A DNA stretch of 38,622 nucleotides, taken from assembly GCA_001898855.1 (NCBI GenBank), contig MKVN01000046.1:1112-39733 (forward strand). Direction: 5' to 3'. The number at the start of each line of letters is the position of its first letter. Position 1 is the first letter of the stretch. Shown in pieces: positions 22,727 through 30,476 of this stretch. Both the position numbers and the translations under genes were made by a program. This DNA comes from Micrococcales bacterium 73-13 (GTDB taxonomy: Bacteria > Actinomycetota > Actinomycetes > Actinomycetales > Microbacteriaceae). The notes under the pieces were generated by a model. It ran no database searches, was not told where the DNA came from, and saw nothing but the letters and a program-made list of their open reading frames with translations.

Positions 22727-23228
22727 CCGCCGCGCGCCCGCGCGGATCGACACCCCGAAGGGCCTCGGTCCGCAGCGGCCGATCCCGGCCAACCGCGACC
22801 GCTTCGGACGCTTCACGGAGGCGATCGCCCGCTGGATGGGCACGCCGTGGTTCATCTTCGGGCTCACCGTCTTCGTCGTGGTCTGGATGCTGTGGAACAC
22901 GGTCGCGCCCGACGGGCTGCGCTTCGACTCCGCGCTGATCGGGTTCACGGCGCTCACCCTCATCCTGTCGCTCCAGGCCTCCTACGCGGCGCCGCTCATC
23001 CTGCTCGCGCAGAACCGGCAGGACGACCGCGACCGGGTCGCGATGGAGCAGGACCGGCAGCGCGCCGAGCGCAACCTGCAGGACACCGAGTACCTGGCGC
23101 GCGAGATCGTCGCCCTGCGGCTCGGCCTCGAGGACCTGGCGACCAGGGACTTCGTGCGCCAGGAGCTCCGGGCGATGCTCGCGGAGCTCGATCGGGAGCG
23201 GCCGAAGGGCGACGCGACCGGTGGCTGA
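22713..23228 (+). CDS. DUF1003 family membrane protein
   Basis: A 171-residue protein of the DUF1003 family. After a basic N-terminus (MPRIDRRAPARIDTPKG) and FGRFTEAIARWMGTPWFI come two membrane helices (about 46-66 and 75-97) with the family signature LSLQASYAAPLILLAQNRQDDRDR, then a long charged coiled coil (100-160) that should be cytosolic. The function is unknown; the fixed position after an MgtE-N/CBS protein suggests the pair works together at the membrane, which is inference. The ATG at 22713 has AGGGAGGGGG 6 bases before it and overlaps the upstream gene by 14 bases. The mrp GTG overlaps its end by 8 bases, so the three genes are translationally coupled. Confidence 0.9.
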   Translation: MPRIDRRAPARIDTPKGLGPQRPIPANRDRFGRFTEAIARWMGTPWFIFGLTVFVVVWMLWNTVAPDGLRFDSALIGFTALTLILSLQASYAAPLILLAQNRQDDRDRVAMEQDRQRAERNLQDTEYLAREIVALRLGLEDLATRDFVRQELRAMLAELDRERPKGDATGG

Positions 23229-24366
23229 GCACGGGCCGACCGGGCCCGACGCCGCGCTGCGCCGTGCCGTCGGCGCCGTGATGGACCCCGAGTTGCGCCG
23301 CGCGCTCGGCGAGCTCGGCATGATCCGGTCCGCGACGGTCGACGCCGACGGCACGGCGCGGATCGGCCTCGCGCTGACGATCGCCGGCTGCCCGGCCGCC
23401 GCCAGGATCGAGCACGACGTGCGCGAGGTGGCCTCCCGGGTGGACGGCGTGGCGGCCGTCGAGGTCGAGGTCGGCACGATGACCCCGGACGAGCGCGCCG
23501 CGCTCATCGAGCGGGTGCGCGGCGCCCGGGTGAACCGATTCGGCCCCGGCACCCTGACCCGGGTGATCGCGATCGCCAGCGGCAAGGGCGGCGTCGGCAA
23601 GTCGAGCGTCGCGGCGAACCTCGCCGTCGCGCTGCACCGCCGGGGCATGCGGGTCGGCGTGATGGACCTCGACGTGCACGGCTTCTCGATCCCCGGGCTG
23701 CTCGGCATCGCGGGGGCGCGGCCGACCCGGGTCGACGCGCTCGTCATGCCGCCGAGCGCGCTCGACGACGACGGCGACCCGACGCGCCCGCAGGGGATCC
23801 CGGCGATCTCCATCGGGATGTTCGTCGAGGACGACGAGCCGGTCTCCTGGCGCGGCCCGATGCTGCACCGGACCATCGAGCAGTTCCTGTCGGACGTGTG
23901 GTTCGGCGACCTCGACCTACTCGTGGTCGACCTGCCGCCCGGCACCGGCGACGCGGCGCTCTCGTTCGGCCAGCTGGTGCCGAACGCCGAGGTGCTCGTC
24001 GTCACGACGCCGCAGCCGGCCGCCGCGGGGGTCGCGGTGCGCGCCGGGCTGCTCGCGCGCCGGCTCGGGCAGCGTCTGCTCGGCGTCGTCGAGAACATGT
24101 CGGGCCTGCGCCAGCCGGACGGCAGCGTGCTCGAGCTGTTCGGCAGCGGCGGCGGCGACGCGACCGCCGAGCGGCTCGCGACCCCGGATGCCCCGGTCGA
24201 GGTCGTCGCCCGCATCCCGCTGTCGATCGCGCTGCGCGCCGGCGGCGACTCCGGCGCGCCGATCGCGACGACCGATCCGCGGGATCCCGCGGCGATCGCG
24301 TTCGACGAGCTCGCCGGAGCCGTGCTCGCCGCGGGCCCTTCGCGGGTCGGCCGCTCGCTGCTCTAG
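23221..24366 (+). CDS. mrp: Mrp/ApbC iron-sulfur cluster carrier ATPase
   Basis: A 381-residue P-loop ATPase that carries iron-sulfur clusters to apoproteins. An N-terminal MIP18-type domain (1-90, with the conserved TIAGCP around C57) is followed by the ParA/MinD-type ATPase: the deviant Walker A SGKGGVGKSS begins at residue 120, then DLDVHGFSIPGLLG, VVDLPPGTGDAALSFGQ and TTPQPAAAGVA. The C-terminal CxxC that binds the cluster in classical ApbC/Nbp35 proteins is missing: after VVENMSG comes LRQPDGSVLELFGSGGG. I understand this variant to be usual in actinobacterial Mrp. GTG start inside the DUF1003 stop region. It is the last gene of the operon and converges with tatB. Confidence 0.92.
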   Translation: MAEHGPTGPDAALRRAVGAVMDPELRRALGELGMIRSATVDADGTARIGLALTIAGCPAAARIEHDVREVASRVDGVAAVEVEVGTMTPDERAALIERVRGARVNRFGPGTLTRVIAIASGKGGVGKSSVAANLAVALHRRGMRVGVMDLDVHGFSIPGLLGIAGARPTRVDALVMPPSALDDDGDPTRPQGIPAISIGMFVEDDEPVSWRGPMLHRTIEQFLSDVWFGDLDLLVVDLPPGTGDAALSFGQLVPNAEVLVVTTPQPAAAGVAVRAGLLARRLGQRLLGVVENMSGLRQPDGSVLELFGSGGGDATAERLATPDAPVEVVARIPLSIALRAGGDSGAPIATTDPRDPAAIAFDELAGAVLAAGPSRVGRSLL

Positions 24367-24396
24367 GGGCGCTCGACCCGCCTCGCGGACGGCTGC

Positions 24397-24420
24397 TCAG
24401 GTCGCGTCTCAGGTCGCATC
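24397..24420. repeat. 12-bp tandem duplication including the tatB stop codon
   Basis: TCAGGTCGCGTC (24397-24408) and TCAGGTCGCATC (24409-24420) are adjacent and differ at one base. Read on the minus strand each encodes Asp-Ala-Thr-stop. Confidence 0.75.
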
Positions 24421-24783
24421 CGGGTCGAACGGCGTGGCGGCGCCGCTCTCGGCCGCGGCCTCGCGCTGCTCGCGCAGCCGGCGCTGGCGCTGCGCGTAGG
24501 CCGACTCGCGGGCGGGCGCCGCCGACGCGGGCTCGGCGAGCGCCTCGCGGATGATGCGGCGCGGGTCGTACTGCCGCGGGTCGAGCTGCTTCCAGTCGAT
24601 CTCGTCGAACTCCGGGCCCATCTCCTCGCGCATGCGCTCCCGGGCACCGCCGAGGTAGTCCCGCAGCCGTCTGGTCCACTCGCCGAGACGGCGCGCGTAC
24701 GCGGGCAGCCGCTCCGGCCCGATGAGCAGCAGGGCGAGCACCGCGATCAGCAGCAGCTTGTCGAATGTCAGCCCGAACGACAC
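24409..24783 (-). CDS. tatB: Sec-independent protein translocase subunit TatB
   Basis: A 124-residue TatA/B-type protein: one membrane helix at about 4-22 (GLTFDKLLLIAVLALLLIGP), then the hinge PERLPAYARRLGEWTRRLRDY and an amphipathic helix. The longer charged tail and the glutamate in place of polar residues near the start favour TatB over TatA; the GPERLP hinge is typical. TatB binds twin-arginine signal peptides, such as the one on EfeB in this window. Start: GTG at 24783, 6 bases after TATCCT on the minus strand, so leaderless. It converges with mrp and is divergent from the O-methyltransferase gene, as in mycobacteria, but the sigE, rseA and htrA genes found there between them are not present here. 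Confidence 0.9.
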   Translation of the reverse strand: MSFGLTFDKLLLIAVLALLLIGPERLPAYARRLGEWTRRLRDYLGGARERMREEMGPEFDEIDWKQLDPRQYDPRRIIREALAEPASAAPARESAYAQRQRRLREQREAAAESGAATPFDPDAT

Positions 24784-24789
24784 CCGGCC

Positions 24790-24795
24790 AGGATA
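24790..24795 (-). promoter_or_regulatory. -10 element of tatB
   Basis: TATCCT on the minus strand ends 6 bases before the GTG at 24783; leaderless start inferred. Confidence 0.55.
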
Positions 24796-24819
24796 GCCGG
24801 GGCCTGCAGGCGGCCCCCG

Positions 24820-24825
24820 TACACT
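24820..24825 (+). promoter_or_regulatory. -10 element of the O-methyltransferase gene
   Basis: TACACT, with an expected transcript start near 24832. That would put the Shine-Dalgarno GAGGAGG (24832-24838) at the very 5' end of the mRNA. Confidence 0.5.
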
Positions 24826-24842
24826 CGGGGCGAGGAGGTGCG

Positions 24843-25475
24843 ATGTCGGCAGCGGGCGAGGACCAGCGGTACGTCGAGGGTCGGGTCATCGAGCGGTCGG
24901 AGATCGCCAAGGCCCGTCGCGACTCGCTGGAGATGGGCCTGACGCCGATCTCGGCGGCGACCGGCGCGCTCGTCGCGCAGATCGCCGCGGCGACGGACGC
25001 GAGGCGCATCATCGAGATCGGCACCGGCCTCGGCGTCAGCGCCCTCTGGCTGCTGAGCGGCGCCCCGGAGGCGACGCTCACCTCGATCGACGTCGAGGTC
25101 GAGCACCAGCAGCTCGCGCGCGAGGCGCTCGTCGCGGCCGGCGTGCCGGCGGCGCGCACCCGGCTCATCGCCGGTCGCGCCTCGGAGGTGCTGCCGCGGA
25201 TCAACGACGGCAGCTACGACCTCTGCCTCGTCGACGCCGACCCGGCCTCGGTCATCGAGTACGTCGAGCACGCGCTGCGGATCACGCGGCCCGGCGGCAC
25301 GGTCCTCGTGCCGCACGCGCTGCTCGGCGGCCGGGTGCCGAACCCGGTGCTGCGGGACGGGCTCACCCAGGGCTTCCGCGACCTCGCCGAGGTCGTGAAC
25401 GCGGCGGAGGACGTCGTCAGCGCCCTGGTGCCGATCGGCGACGGGCTGCTGCTGATCACCAAGCGCGGCGGGTAG
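24843..25475 (+). CDS. SAM-dependent O-methyltransferase, catechol/CoA-ester type
   Basis: A 210-residue class I methyltransferase of the O-methyltransferase family 3 (COG4122). The SAM site reads IIEIGTGLGVSALWLL, followed by LTSIDVEVEHQQLAREAL (motif II) and DLCLVDADPASVIEYVEHA (metal-binding Asp region). The last part, RPGGTVLVPHALLGGRV, is typical. The family methylates catechols, caffeoyl-CoA-like esters and other hydroxyls; the substrate here is unknown. ATG at 24843 is chosen because GAGGAGG precedes it by 4 bases; the longer frame to 24765 overlaps tatB and its promoter. A close relative (Rv1220c) lies near sigE and tatB in mycobacteria. It converges with the DUF3117 gene. Confidence 0.9.
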   Translation: MSAAGEDQRYVEGRVIERSEIAKARRDSLEMGLTPISAATGALVAQIAAATDARRIIEIGTGLGVSALWLLSGAPEATLTSIDVEVEHQQLAREALVAAGVPAARTRLIAGRASEVLPRINDGSYDLCLVDADPASVIEYVEHALRITRPGGTVLVPHALLGGRVPNPVLRDGLTQGFRDLAEVVNAAEDVVSALVPIGDGLLLITKRGG

Positions 25476-25523
25476 CCCCGCGGCTCGGACCGGGCGCGGC
25501 GCGCCGGCCGGGAGTCCGTCGTG
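25476..25523. terminator. possible hairpin between convergent genes
   Basis: The 48 bases between two stop codons are almost entirely G and C and can pair CGGAC with GTCCG around an inner GGCGCGCC palindrome. No T tract follows. Confidence 0.3.
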
Positions 25524-25694
25524 CTAGGCGCTGACCACCGCGGCGAGCACGTCGTGGAGCTCCTTGGCCTCCGCGTCGTTGACCGAGACGACCAGGCGCC
25601 CCCCGCCCTCGAGCGGCACCCGGACGATGATGAGCCGGCCTTCTTTGACGGCCTCCATCGGTCCGTCACCGGTCCTCGGCTTCATCGCGGCCAT
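25524..25694 (-). CDS. DUF3117 family small protein
   Basis: A 56-residue protein read from the minus strand: it begins MAAMKPRTGDGPMEAVKEGR, continues LIIVRVPLEGGGRLVVSVND and ends AAVVSA. This is the actinobacterial DUF3117 family almost end to end. The function is unknown; the protein is soluble and has no catalytic motif. The ATG at 25694 has AAAGGGG five bases before it, and GATAAT (25721-25726, minus strand) is a probable -10 about 27 bases before the start, so this gene has a short leader, unlike many neighbours. It converges with the O-methyltransferase gene and lies downstream of the GT-C gene on the same strand. Confidence 0.92.
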   Translation of the reverse strand: MAAMKPRTGDGPMEAVKEGRLIIVRVPLEGGGRLVVSVNDAEAKELHDVLAAVVSA

Positions 25695-25720
25695 AGCCAC
25701 CCCTTTCGTCGGAAGGTCCC

Positions 25721-25726
25721 ATTATC
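25721..25726 (-). promoter_or_regulatory. -10 element of the DUF3117 gene
   Basis: GATAAT on the minus strand. The expected transcript start leaves room for the Shine-Dalgarno AAAGGGG before the ATG at 25694. Confidence 0.5.
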
Positions 25727-25772
25727 CCGCATGCGGCGGAGCCTCGCGAAATCCGGGGCGTAACGCGGACGA

Positions 25773-26963
25773 TCACGGCGGCGACCAGTCCCCCTCCTGC
25801 CAGGCCCAGGCCGCTCCGAACCAGAACCACTGACCGACGATCCCGAGCGCGATCGCCACCGGCACGATCCAGCGCGATCGCGGGACGGCGAGCGCGGCGA
25901 GCGCCGGCGTCGCCGGCAGCAGCAGCCGCCAGGTGCTCGACTGCGGGAAGAACACCGCGAGCAGGTACACCATCCATGCGGCGACCCAGATCCGGAGGTC
26001 GACGCCGAGCCGTCGCATCCACGGCGAGCACAGCGCCGCCGCGATCAGCGCGAGCGCGAGGAGCAGCACGAGGACGCCGAACCAGCCGGGCAGCCCCGTC
26101 CAGGAGGCCCACCAGACGGCGCCCTGCAGCCACGGCAGGAACGGGAGGAACGGGGCGTCGCCGATGTAGCTCTGCCGCCAGGCGAGCTCCGTCGCCATGT
26201 ACGCGTCGGGCCGGCCGGTCGCGATGGCCGCGATCCAGGTCCAGGCGAGGCCGGCGACCGCGCTGGCGAGGCCGACCGCGACCGAGCCGAGGACCTCGGC
26301 GCGCGGATAGGGCTCGCCGTGCCGTCGGTGCCGCCACCAGCGCAGTGCGACGTGGCCGGCCATCGCCAGCGCGAAGGCGAGCCCGGTCGGCCGGGTGAAG
26401 GACATGAGCACGACCCACGGCAGCATCGCGACGTACCGGCGGCGCACCAGCAGCAGCAGGCTGATGCCGAGCAGCAGCAGCTGCATCGACTCGGCGTAGC
26501 CGACCTGGAGGATCGGCGAGATCGGACTGAACAGCATGAGCGCGACCGCGGCGACCGACGCGCCCTGCGGCAGCCAGGTCGCGAACAGCCGGTAGAAGAC
26601 GAAGGACGCCGCGCCCGCGCACACCAGCGACACCCCGATCGCGACGATCCGGAACGGCACCGCCGCGAGCCAGGACAGCGTGCCGACCAGGTACGGGTAG
26701 GCGGGCATGAAGGCCCAGGCGTTCTCGGCGACCGCGCCGGCGTCGTCGAGCGGCAGCAGGGTCGGATAGCCGTCCATCACGACGCGCAGGTACCAGAGCG
26801 AGTCCCACATCGACGCGTAGGAGACGTAGTCGGGGCTCGCGTCCGTCCACGGGTTCGCGACCTGGTTCATCGCGTAGACGAGCATGATCGTCGTCGAGAC
26901 GATGCGGGACGCGATGAAGACCAGGAGGACCTGGACCCACCAGCGCCTCAGGACGTCAGCCAC
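25773..26963 (-). CDS. GT-C mannosyltransferase-like membrane protein (PIG-V/Gpi18 type)
   Basis: A 396-residue protein with about eight to ten membrane helices. After helix 1 the external loop reads MWDSLWYLRVVMDGYP, and a second block is AFMPAYPYLVGTL. The WDxxWY and FxPxYP motifs are the hallmark of the PIG-V/Gpi18 mannosyltransferases, whose loop Asp is catalytic and whose donor is a polyprenol-phosphate sugar. It probably adds mannose to a lipid or protein at the outer face of the membrane; the acceptor is unknown. GTG at 26963 overlaps the end of dapE by 16 bases and gives a normal short N-terminus before helix 1; the frame upstream to 27455 is dapE shadow. It is probably translated from the dapE mRNA. 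Confidence 0.82.
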   Translation of the reverse strand: MADVLRRWWVQVLLVFIASRIVSTTIMLVYAMNQVANPWTDASPDYVSYASMWDSLWYLRVVMDGYPTLLPLDDAGAVAENAWAFMPAYPYLVGTLSWLAAVPFRIVAIGVSLVCAGAASFVFYRLFATWLPQGASVAAVALMLFSPISPILQVGYAESMQLLLLGISLLLLVRRRYVAMLPWVVLMSFTRPTGLAFALAMAGHVALRWWRHRRHGEPYPRAEVLGSVAVGLASAVAGLAWTWIAAIATGRPDAYMATELAWRQSYIGDAPFLPFLPWLQGAVWWASWTGLPGWFGVLVLLLALALIAAALCSPWMRRLGVDLRIWVAAWMVYLLAVFFPQSSTWRLLLPATPALAALAVPRSRWIVPVAIALGIVGQWFWFGAAWAWQEGDWSPP

Positions 26964-28021
26964 GCCCGCAGCCCGCGCTCGCAGGCCCGGATCTGCTCGA
27001 CCGCGACCGCCTCGTCGTCGGTGTGCGCGCGCTGCGGGTCGCCCGGCCCGTAGTTGACGGCCGGGATGCCGAGCGCGCTGAACCGCGCGACGTCGGTCCA
27101 GCCGTGCTTCGGGCGCGCCGGCGCGCCGACCGCGGCGAGGAACTCCTGCGCCAGCGGCGCGTCGAGCCCCGGCCGGGCGCCCTCGGCGAGGTCGTCGACG
27201 ACGAGCTCCGCGTCCGGGAAGAGGGCGCGCACCCGCTCGACCGCCTGCCGGCCGCTGCGGCTCGGCGCGAAGCGGTAGTTGACGGTCACCTCGGCGAGGT
27301 CGGGGATGACGTTCCCGGCGACGCCGCCGGCGATCCCGACCGCGTTCAGCGACTCCCGGTAGACGAGGCCGTCGACCTCGACGTCCTCCGGCGTCCAGTC
27401 GGCGAGCGCGGCGAGCGCCGGCGCGGCCGCGTGGATCGCGTTCCGCCCGGCCCACGGCCGCGCCGAGTGCGCCCGCACCCCGTGGTAGCGCAGGCGCACG
27501 CGCAGCGTACCGTTGCAGCCGCCCTCGACGACGGCGTCGGTCGGCTCGCAGAGCACCGCGAAGTCGGCCGCGAGCAGCTCCGGCCGCTGCCGCGCGAGCC
27601 GGCCGAGGCCGTTGCTGGCCGCGTCGACCTCCTCGTGGTCGTAGAGGATCCAGGTCACGTCCGCCGTCGGCTCGACGAGCGAGGCCGCGAGCGCGAGCTG
27701 GACGGCGACGCCGCCCTTCATGTCCACCGAGCCGCGGCCGACGAGCGTGTCGACGCCGTCGACCTCGGCGCGGCGCGACGGCACGTTGTCCTTGATCGGC
27801 ACCGTGTCGATGTGCCCCGCGATGGCGACGCGTCGGGGCCGGCCGGCGTTCGTCCTGGCGACGATCGCGTCCCCGTCGCGCTCGACGGTCAGGTGCGGCT
27901 GCGCGCGCAGCGACCGCTCGATCTCGTCGGCGAGCGCGGTCTCCCGCCCGGACTCAGAGGGGATGTCGCAGAGGGCGGCGGCGAGATCGACGACGTCCGC
28001 CCCGAGGTCCAGCCCAGCCAC
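26948..28021 (-). CDS. dapE: succinyl-diaminopimelate desuccinylase
   Basis: A 357-residue M20 metallopeptidase that removes succinate from N-succinyl-LL-diaminopimelate on the way to lysine and peptidoglycan. Visible motifs: AGHIDTVP (H70), GRGSVDMKGG (D100), DHEEVDAA (E130, E131), CEPTD (E159) and the C-terminal histidine in AHTDDEAV. This is the actinobacterial form, similar in length to mycobacterial DapE. Start: GTG at 28021, 6 bases after TAGGCT on the minus strand, so leaderless. It is divergent from dapD across 111 bases with nearly mirror-image promoter sequences, and overlaps the GT-C gene downstream by 16 bases. Confidence 0.94.
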   Translation of the reverse strand: MAGLDLGADVVDLAAALCDIPSESGRETALADEIERSLRAQPHLTVERDGDAIVARTNAGRPRRVAIAGHIDTVPIKDNVPSRRAEVDGVDTLVGRGSVDMKGGVAVQLALAASLVEPTADVTWILYDHEEVDAASNGLGRLARQRPELLAADFAVLCEPTDAVVEGGCNGTLRVRLRYHGVRAHSARPWAGRNAIHAAAPALAALADWTPEDVEVDGLVYRESLNAVGIAGGVAGNVIPDLAEVTVNYRFAPSRSGRQAVERVRALFPDAELVVDDLAEGARPGLDAPLAQEFLAAVGAPARPKHGWTDVARFSALGIPAVNYGPGDPQRAHTDDEAVAVEQIRACERGLRAWLTS

Positions 28022-28132
28022 CGACCCAGCCTACCGACCTTCGGATCCCGGGCGGCCGGGCGCGGCCCGGCCGACGCGCGAGGCCCGCGAGGGCCCCGCT
28101 TCGCGGGTGCGGAACGTCGGTAGGGTGGGGTC
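28022..28132. promoter_or_regulatory. divergent dapE-dapD promoter region with mirrored elements and hairpins
   Basis: dapE has TAGGCT (28028-28033, minus) and dapD has TAGGGT (28121-28126, plus), each 6 bases from its GTG. Both are embedded in GTCGGTAGG, so the ends form an inverted repeat. The middle holds a 9-bp stem with a 3-base loop (28053-28073) and CCCGCGA/TCGCGGG (28084-28107). Confidence 0.6.
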
Positions 28133-29074
28133 GTGAGCGAACGCAGCGCCTGGGGTCACGCACTGGTCACCACCGCGGACGACGGGACGGTCCTCGACGC
28201 CTGGTTCCCCGAGCCGCGGCTCGGCCCGATCCCGGCCGGCGTCGACCCGCTCATCGCCCCGGCCGCCTTCGAGCGGCAGGAGGGCCCGGACCCGCGTCGC
28301 GGCGTGTCGGTCGCCTTCCAGACGGTCGTCGTCGCCGACCTCGACGCCCCGCCGGTGTCGGTGCCGGACGTGTACCTGCGCCTGCACCTGCTCAGCCACC
28401 TGCTCGTGGCGCCGAACTCGATCGACCTCGACGGCGTGTTCGGCCTGCTCCCGGTCGTCGCCTGGACGAACGCCGGCCCGATGCTGCCGGCGACCGCCCG
28501 CGAGCGCCGCACCGAGCTGCAGCGCGCCGGCATCTCGGTGCACAGCCTCGACAAGTTCCCGCGGCTCACCGACTACGTGCTGCCCGACCGGGTGCGCATC
28601 GCCGACGTCAGCCGGATCCGGCTCGGCGCGCACCTCTCCCCCGGCACGACGGTCATGCACGAGGGCTTCGTGAACTGGAACGCCGGCACCCTCGGCGCCT
28701 CGATGGTGGAGGGGCGCATCTCGCAGGGCGTCGTCGTCGGCGACGGCTCCGACATCGGCGGAGGCGCCTCGATCATGGGCACCCTCTCCGGCGGCGGGAC
28801 GCACCGGGTCTCGATCGGGCGCCGGGCGCTGCTCGGCGCGAACTCCGGCGTCGGCATCTCGATCGGCGACGACTGCGTCGTCGAGGCGGGGCTCTACGTG
28901 ACCGCCGGGACGAAGGTGGCCCTCGTCGAGGGCGATGCGCGTCGCGAGGTCAAGGCGGCCGAGCTGTCCGGGGCCTCCGGCGTGCTGTTCCGCCGCAACT
29001 CGCTGACCGGGGCCGTCGAGGCGCTGCCGCGCACCGGCGAGGGCATCGCGCTCAACTCGGCGCTGCACGCCTGA
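28133..29074 (+). CDS. dapD: tetrahydrodipicolinate N-succinyltransferase, actinobacterial type
   Basis: A 313-residue enzyme that succinylates tetrahydrodipicolinate, the step that opens the succinylase branch. The N-terminal third is the actinobacterial extension domain ([22 protein letters not shown]). The rest is a left-handed beta helix of hexapeptide repeats: [56 protein letters not shown] and [17 protein letters not shown]. It matches the mycobacterial DapD layout, a trimeric cytosolic enzyme. Start: GTG at 28133, leaderless by its TAGGGT element. It is divergent from dapE, the enzyme two steps later, and converges with gltA over a shared hairpin at 29079-29108. Confidence 0.94.
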   Translation: MSERSAWGHALVTTADDGTVLDAWFPEPRLGPIPAGVDPLIAPAAFERQEGPDPRRGVSVAFQTVVVADLDAPPVSVPDVYLRLHLLSHLLVAPNSIDLDGVFGLLPVVAWTNAGPMLPATARERRTELQRAGISVHSLDKFPRLTDYVLPDRVRIADVSRIRLGAHLSPGTTVMHEGFVNWNAGTLGASMVEGRISQGVVVGDGSDIGGGASIMGTLSGGGTHRVSIGRRALLGANSGVGISIGDDCVVEAGLYVTAGTKVALVEGDARREVKAAELSGASGVLFRRNSLTGAVEALPRTGEGIALNSALHA

Positions 29075-29078
29075 GCGC

Positions 29079-29108
29079 GCCCGCCGCGCGGATCAGCGCT
29101 CGGCGGGC
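29079..29108. terminator. bidirectional hairpin at the dapD/gltA junction
   Basis: GCCCGCCG (29079-29086) pairs perfectly with CGGCGGGC (29101-29108) across a 14-base loop. It begins 4 bases after the dapD stop and its right arm lies in the last gltA codons. No T tract. Confidence 0.45.
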
Positions 29109-30391
29109 CAGGGGCGGGCGGGCGAGCCGACGTAGAGCTGCTGCGGACGGCCGATCTTGGTGTGCGGGTCGTCGAGCTGCTCCCGCCACTGCGCGATCCA
29201 TCCGGGCAGCCGTCCGATCGCGAACAGGACGGTGAACATCCGCGTCGGGAAGCCCATCGCCTTGTAGATGACGCCGGTGTAGAAGTCGACGTTCGGGTAG
29301 AGCTTGCGCGAGATGAAGTACTCGTCGTGCAGCGCGACCTGCTCGAGCTCCTTGGCGATGTCGAGCAGCGGGTCGTTCACCCCGAGGTCGCCGAGCACCT
29401 CGTCGGCGGAGGCCTTCACGAGCTTCGCGCGCGGGTCGTAGTTCTTGTAGACCCGGTGGCCGAAGCCCATCAGCTTGACGCCGTCCTCCTTGTTCTTCAC
29501 CCGCTCGACGAAGCGCTGCACGCTCTCCCCCGAGTCGCGGATCCTGCCGAGCATCGTCAGCACGGCCTCGTTCGCACCGCCGTGCAGCGGGCCGTACAGC
29601 GCGTTGATGCCGGCGGAGATGCTCGCGAAGATGTTCGCGTCGGTCGAGCCGACCAGGCGCACGGTCGAGGTCGAGGCGTTCTGCTCGTGGTCCTCGTGCA
29701 GGATGAGCAGGCGGTCGAGCGCCTTGACGAGCACCGGGTTCAGCTCGTAGATCTCGGCGAGGGTGCCGAAGTTGAGCTTGAGGAAGTTCTCCACGAAGGA
29801 CAGCGTGTTGTCCGGGTAGAGGAAGGCCTGGCCGATCGCCTTCTTGTGCGAGTACGCCGCGAGCACGGGGAGCTTGGCGAGCAGGCGGATCGTGTTGATC
29901 TCGACCTTCTCCGGGTCGTGCGGGTCGAGGTCGTCCTCGTAGTACGTGCTGAGCGCCGAGACCGCGGAGGAGAGCACCGACATCGGGTGCGCGGTGTGCG
30001 GGAGCGCCTGGAAGAAGCGCTTGAGGTCCTCGTGGATGAGCGTGTGGTGGCGGATCTTCTCGTCGAACTCGTCGAGCTGGTCGCGCGTCGGCAGCTCGCC
30101 GTAGATGAGCAGCCAGGCGACCTCGAGGTAGGTGGAGTGCGCCGCGAGGTCCTCGATCGCGTAGCCGCGGTAGCGCAGGATGCCCTGGTCGCCGTCGATG
30201 TAGGTGATCGCGCTGCGAGTCGAGGCGGTGTTCACGAACCCCTGGTCGAGCGTCGTGTAGCCGGTCGCCGCGGTGAGCCTCGAGATGTCGATCGAGGAGC
30301 GGCCGTCGACGGCGGGGAGGATCGGGAGCTCCGCGGATCCGCCCAGGAACTGCAGCGTCGCGGTCTCGGGGCCGGTGGTCGCATCGGTCAC
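29093..30391 (-). CDS. gltA: citrate synthase
   Basis: A 432-residue type II citrate synthase that condenses oxaloacetate and acetyl-CoA at entry to the TCA cycle. Family blocks are visible: SSIDISRLTAATGYTTLDQGF, ITYIDGDQGILRYRGYAIE, LLIYGELPT, the histidine in GPLHGGANEAV and GFGHRVYKNYDPRAK, and the catalytic Asp in NVDFYTG. The length and N-terminal small domain fit the hexameric bacterial form. The longest start is an ATG at 30403, but this lies inside the -10 sequence TATGCT; the GTG at 30391, 7 bases after it, gives MTDATTGPETAT, a usual actinobacterial N-terminus, so I choose that one. It converges with dapD and follows dapC on the same strand with its own promoter. Confidence 0.95.
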   Translation of the reverse strand: MTDATTGPETATLQFLGGSAELPILPAVDGRSSIDISRLTAATGYTTLDQGFVNTASTRSAITYIDGDQGILRYRGYAIEDLAAHSTYLEVAWLLIYGELPTRDQLDEFDEKIRHHTLIHEDLKRFFQALPHTAHPMSVLSSAVSALSTYYEDDLDPHDPEKVEINTIRLLAKLPVLAAYSHKKAIGQAFLYPDNTLSFVENFLKLNFGTLAEIYELNPVLVKALDRLLILHEDHEQNASTSTVRLVGSTDANIFASISAGINALYGPLHGGANEAVLTMLGRIRDSGESVQRFVERVKNKEDGVKLMGFGHRVYKNYDPRAKLVKASADEVLGDLGVNDPLLDIAKELEQVALHDEYFISRKLYPNVDFYTGVIYKAMGFPTRMFTVLFAIGRLPGWIAQWREQLDDPHTKIGRPQQLYVGSPARPWPAER

Positions 30392-30398
30392 GACTCCC

Positions 30399-30404
30399 AG
30401 CATA
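30399..30404 (-). promoter_or_regulatory. -10 element of gltA
   Basis: TATGCT on the minus strand, 7 bases before the GTG at 30391. It overlaps the alternative ATG at 30403. Confidence 0.5.
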
Positions 30405-30440
30405 TGGCAGCACGGCTAGTGCGCCCATCGACGGAATTCG

Positions 30441-30476
30441 GGCTCTCCGGCAGTGGCTGAGCCACAAACGGGAGCC
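30441..30476 (-). terminator. two-part hairpin after dapC
   Basis: Immediately after the dapC stop, GGCTC-CCG pairs with CGG-GAGCC with one bulged T, enclosing a perfect GTGGC-TGA-GCCAC hairpin (30453-30465). No T tract follows. It separates dapC from the gltA promoter. Confidence 0.5.

Noticed and set aside
30392-30403. ATG at 30403 as the gltA start.
   Set aside because: It falls inside the -10 sequence TATGCT; the GTG at 30391 gives a typical N-terminus at leaderless spacing.
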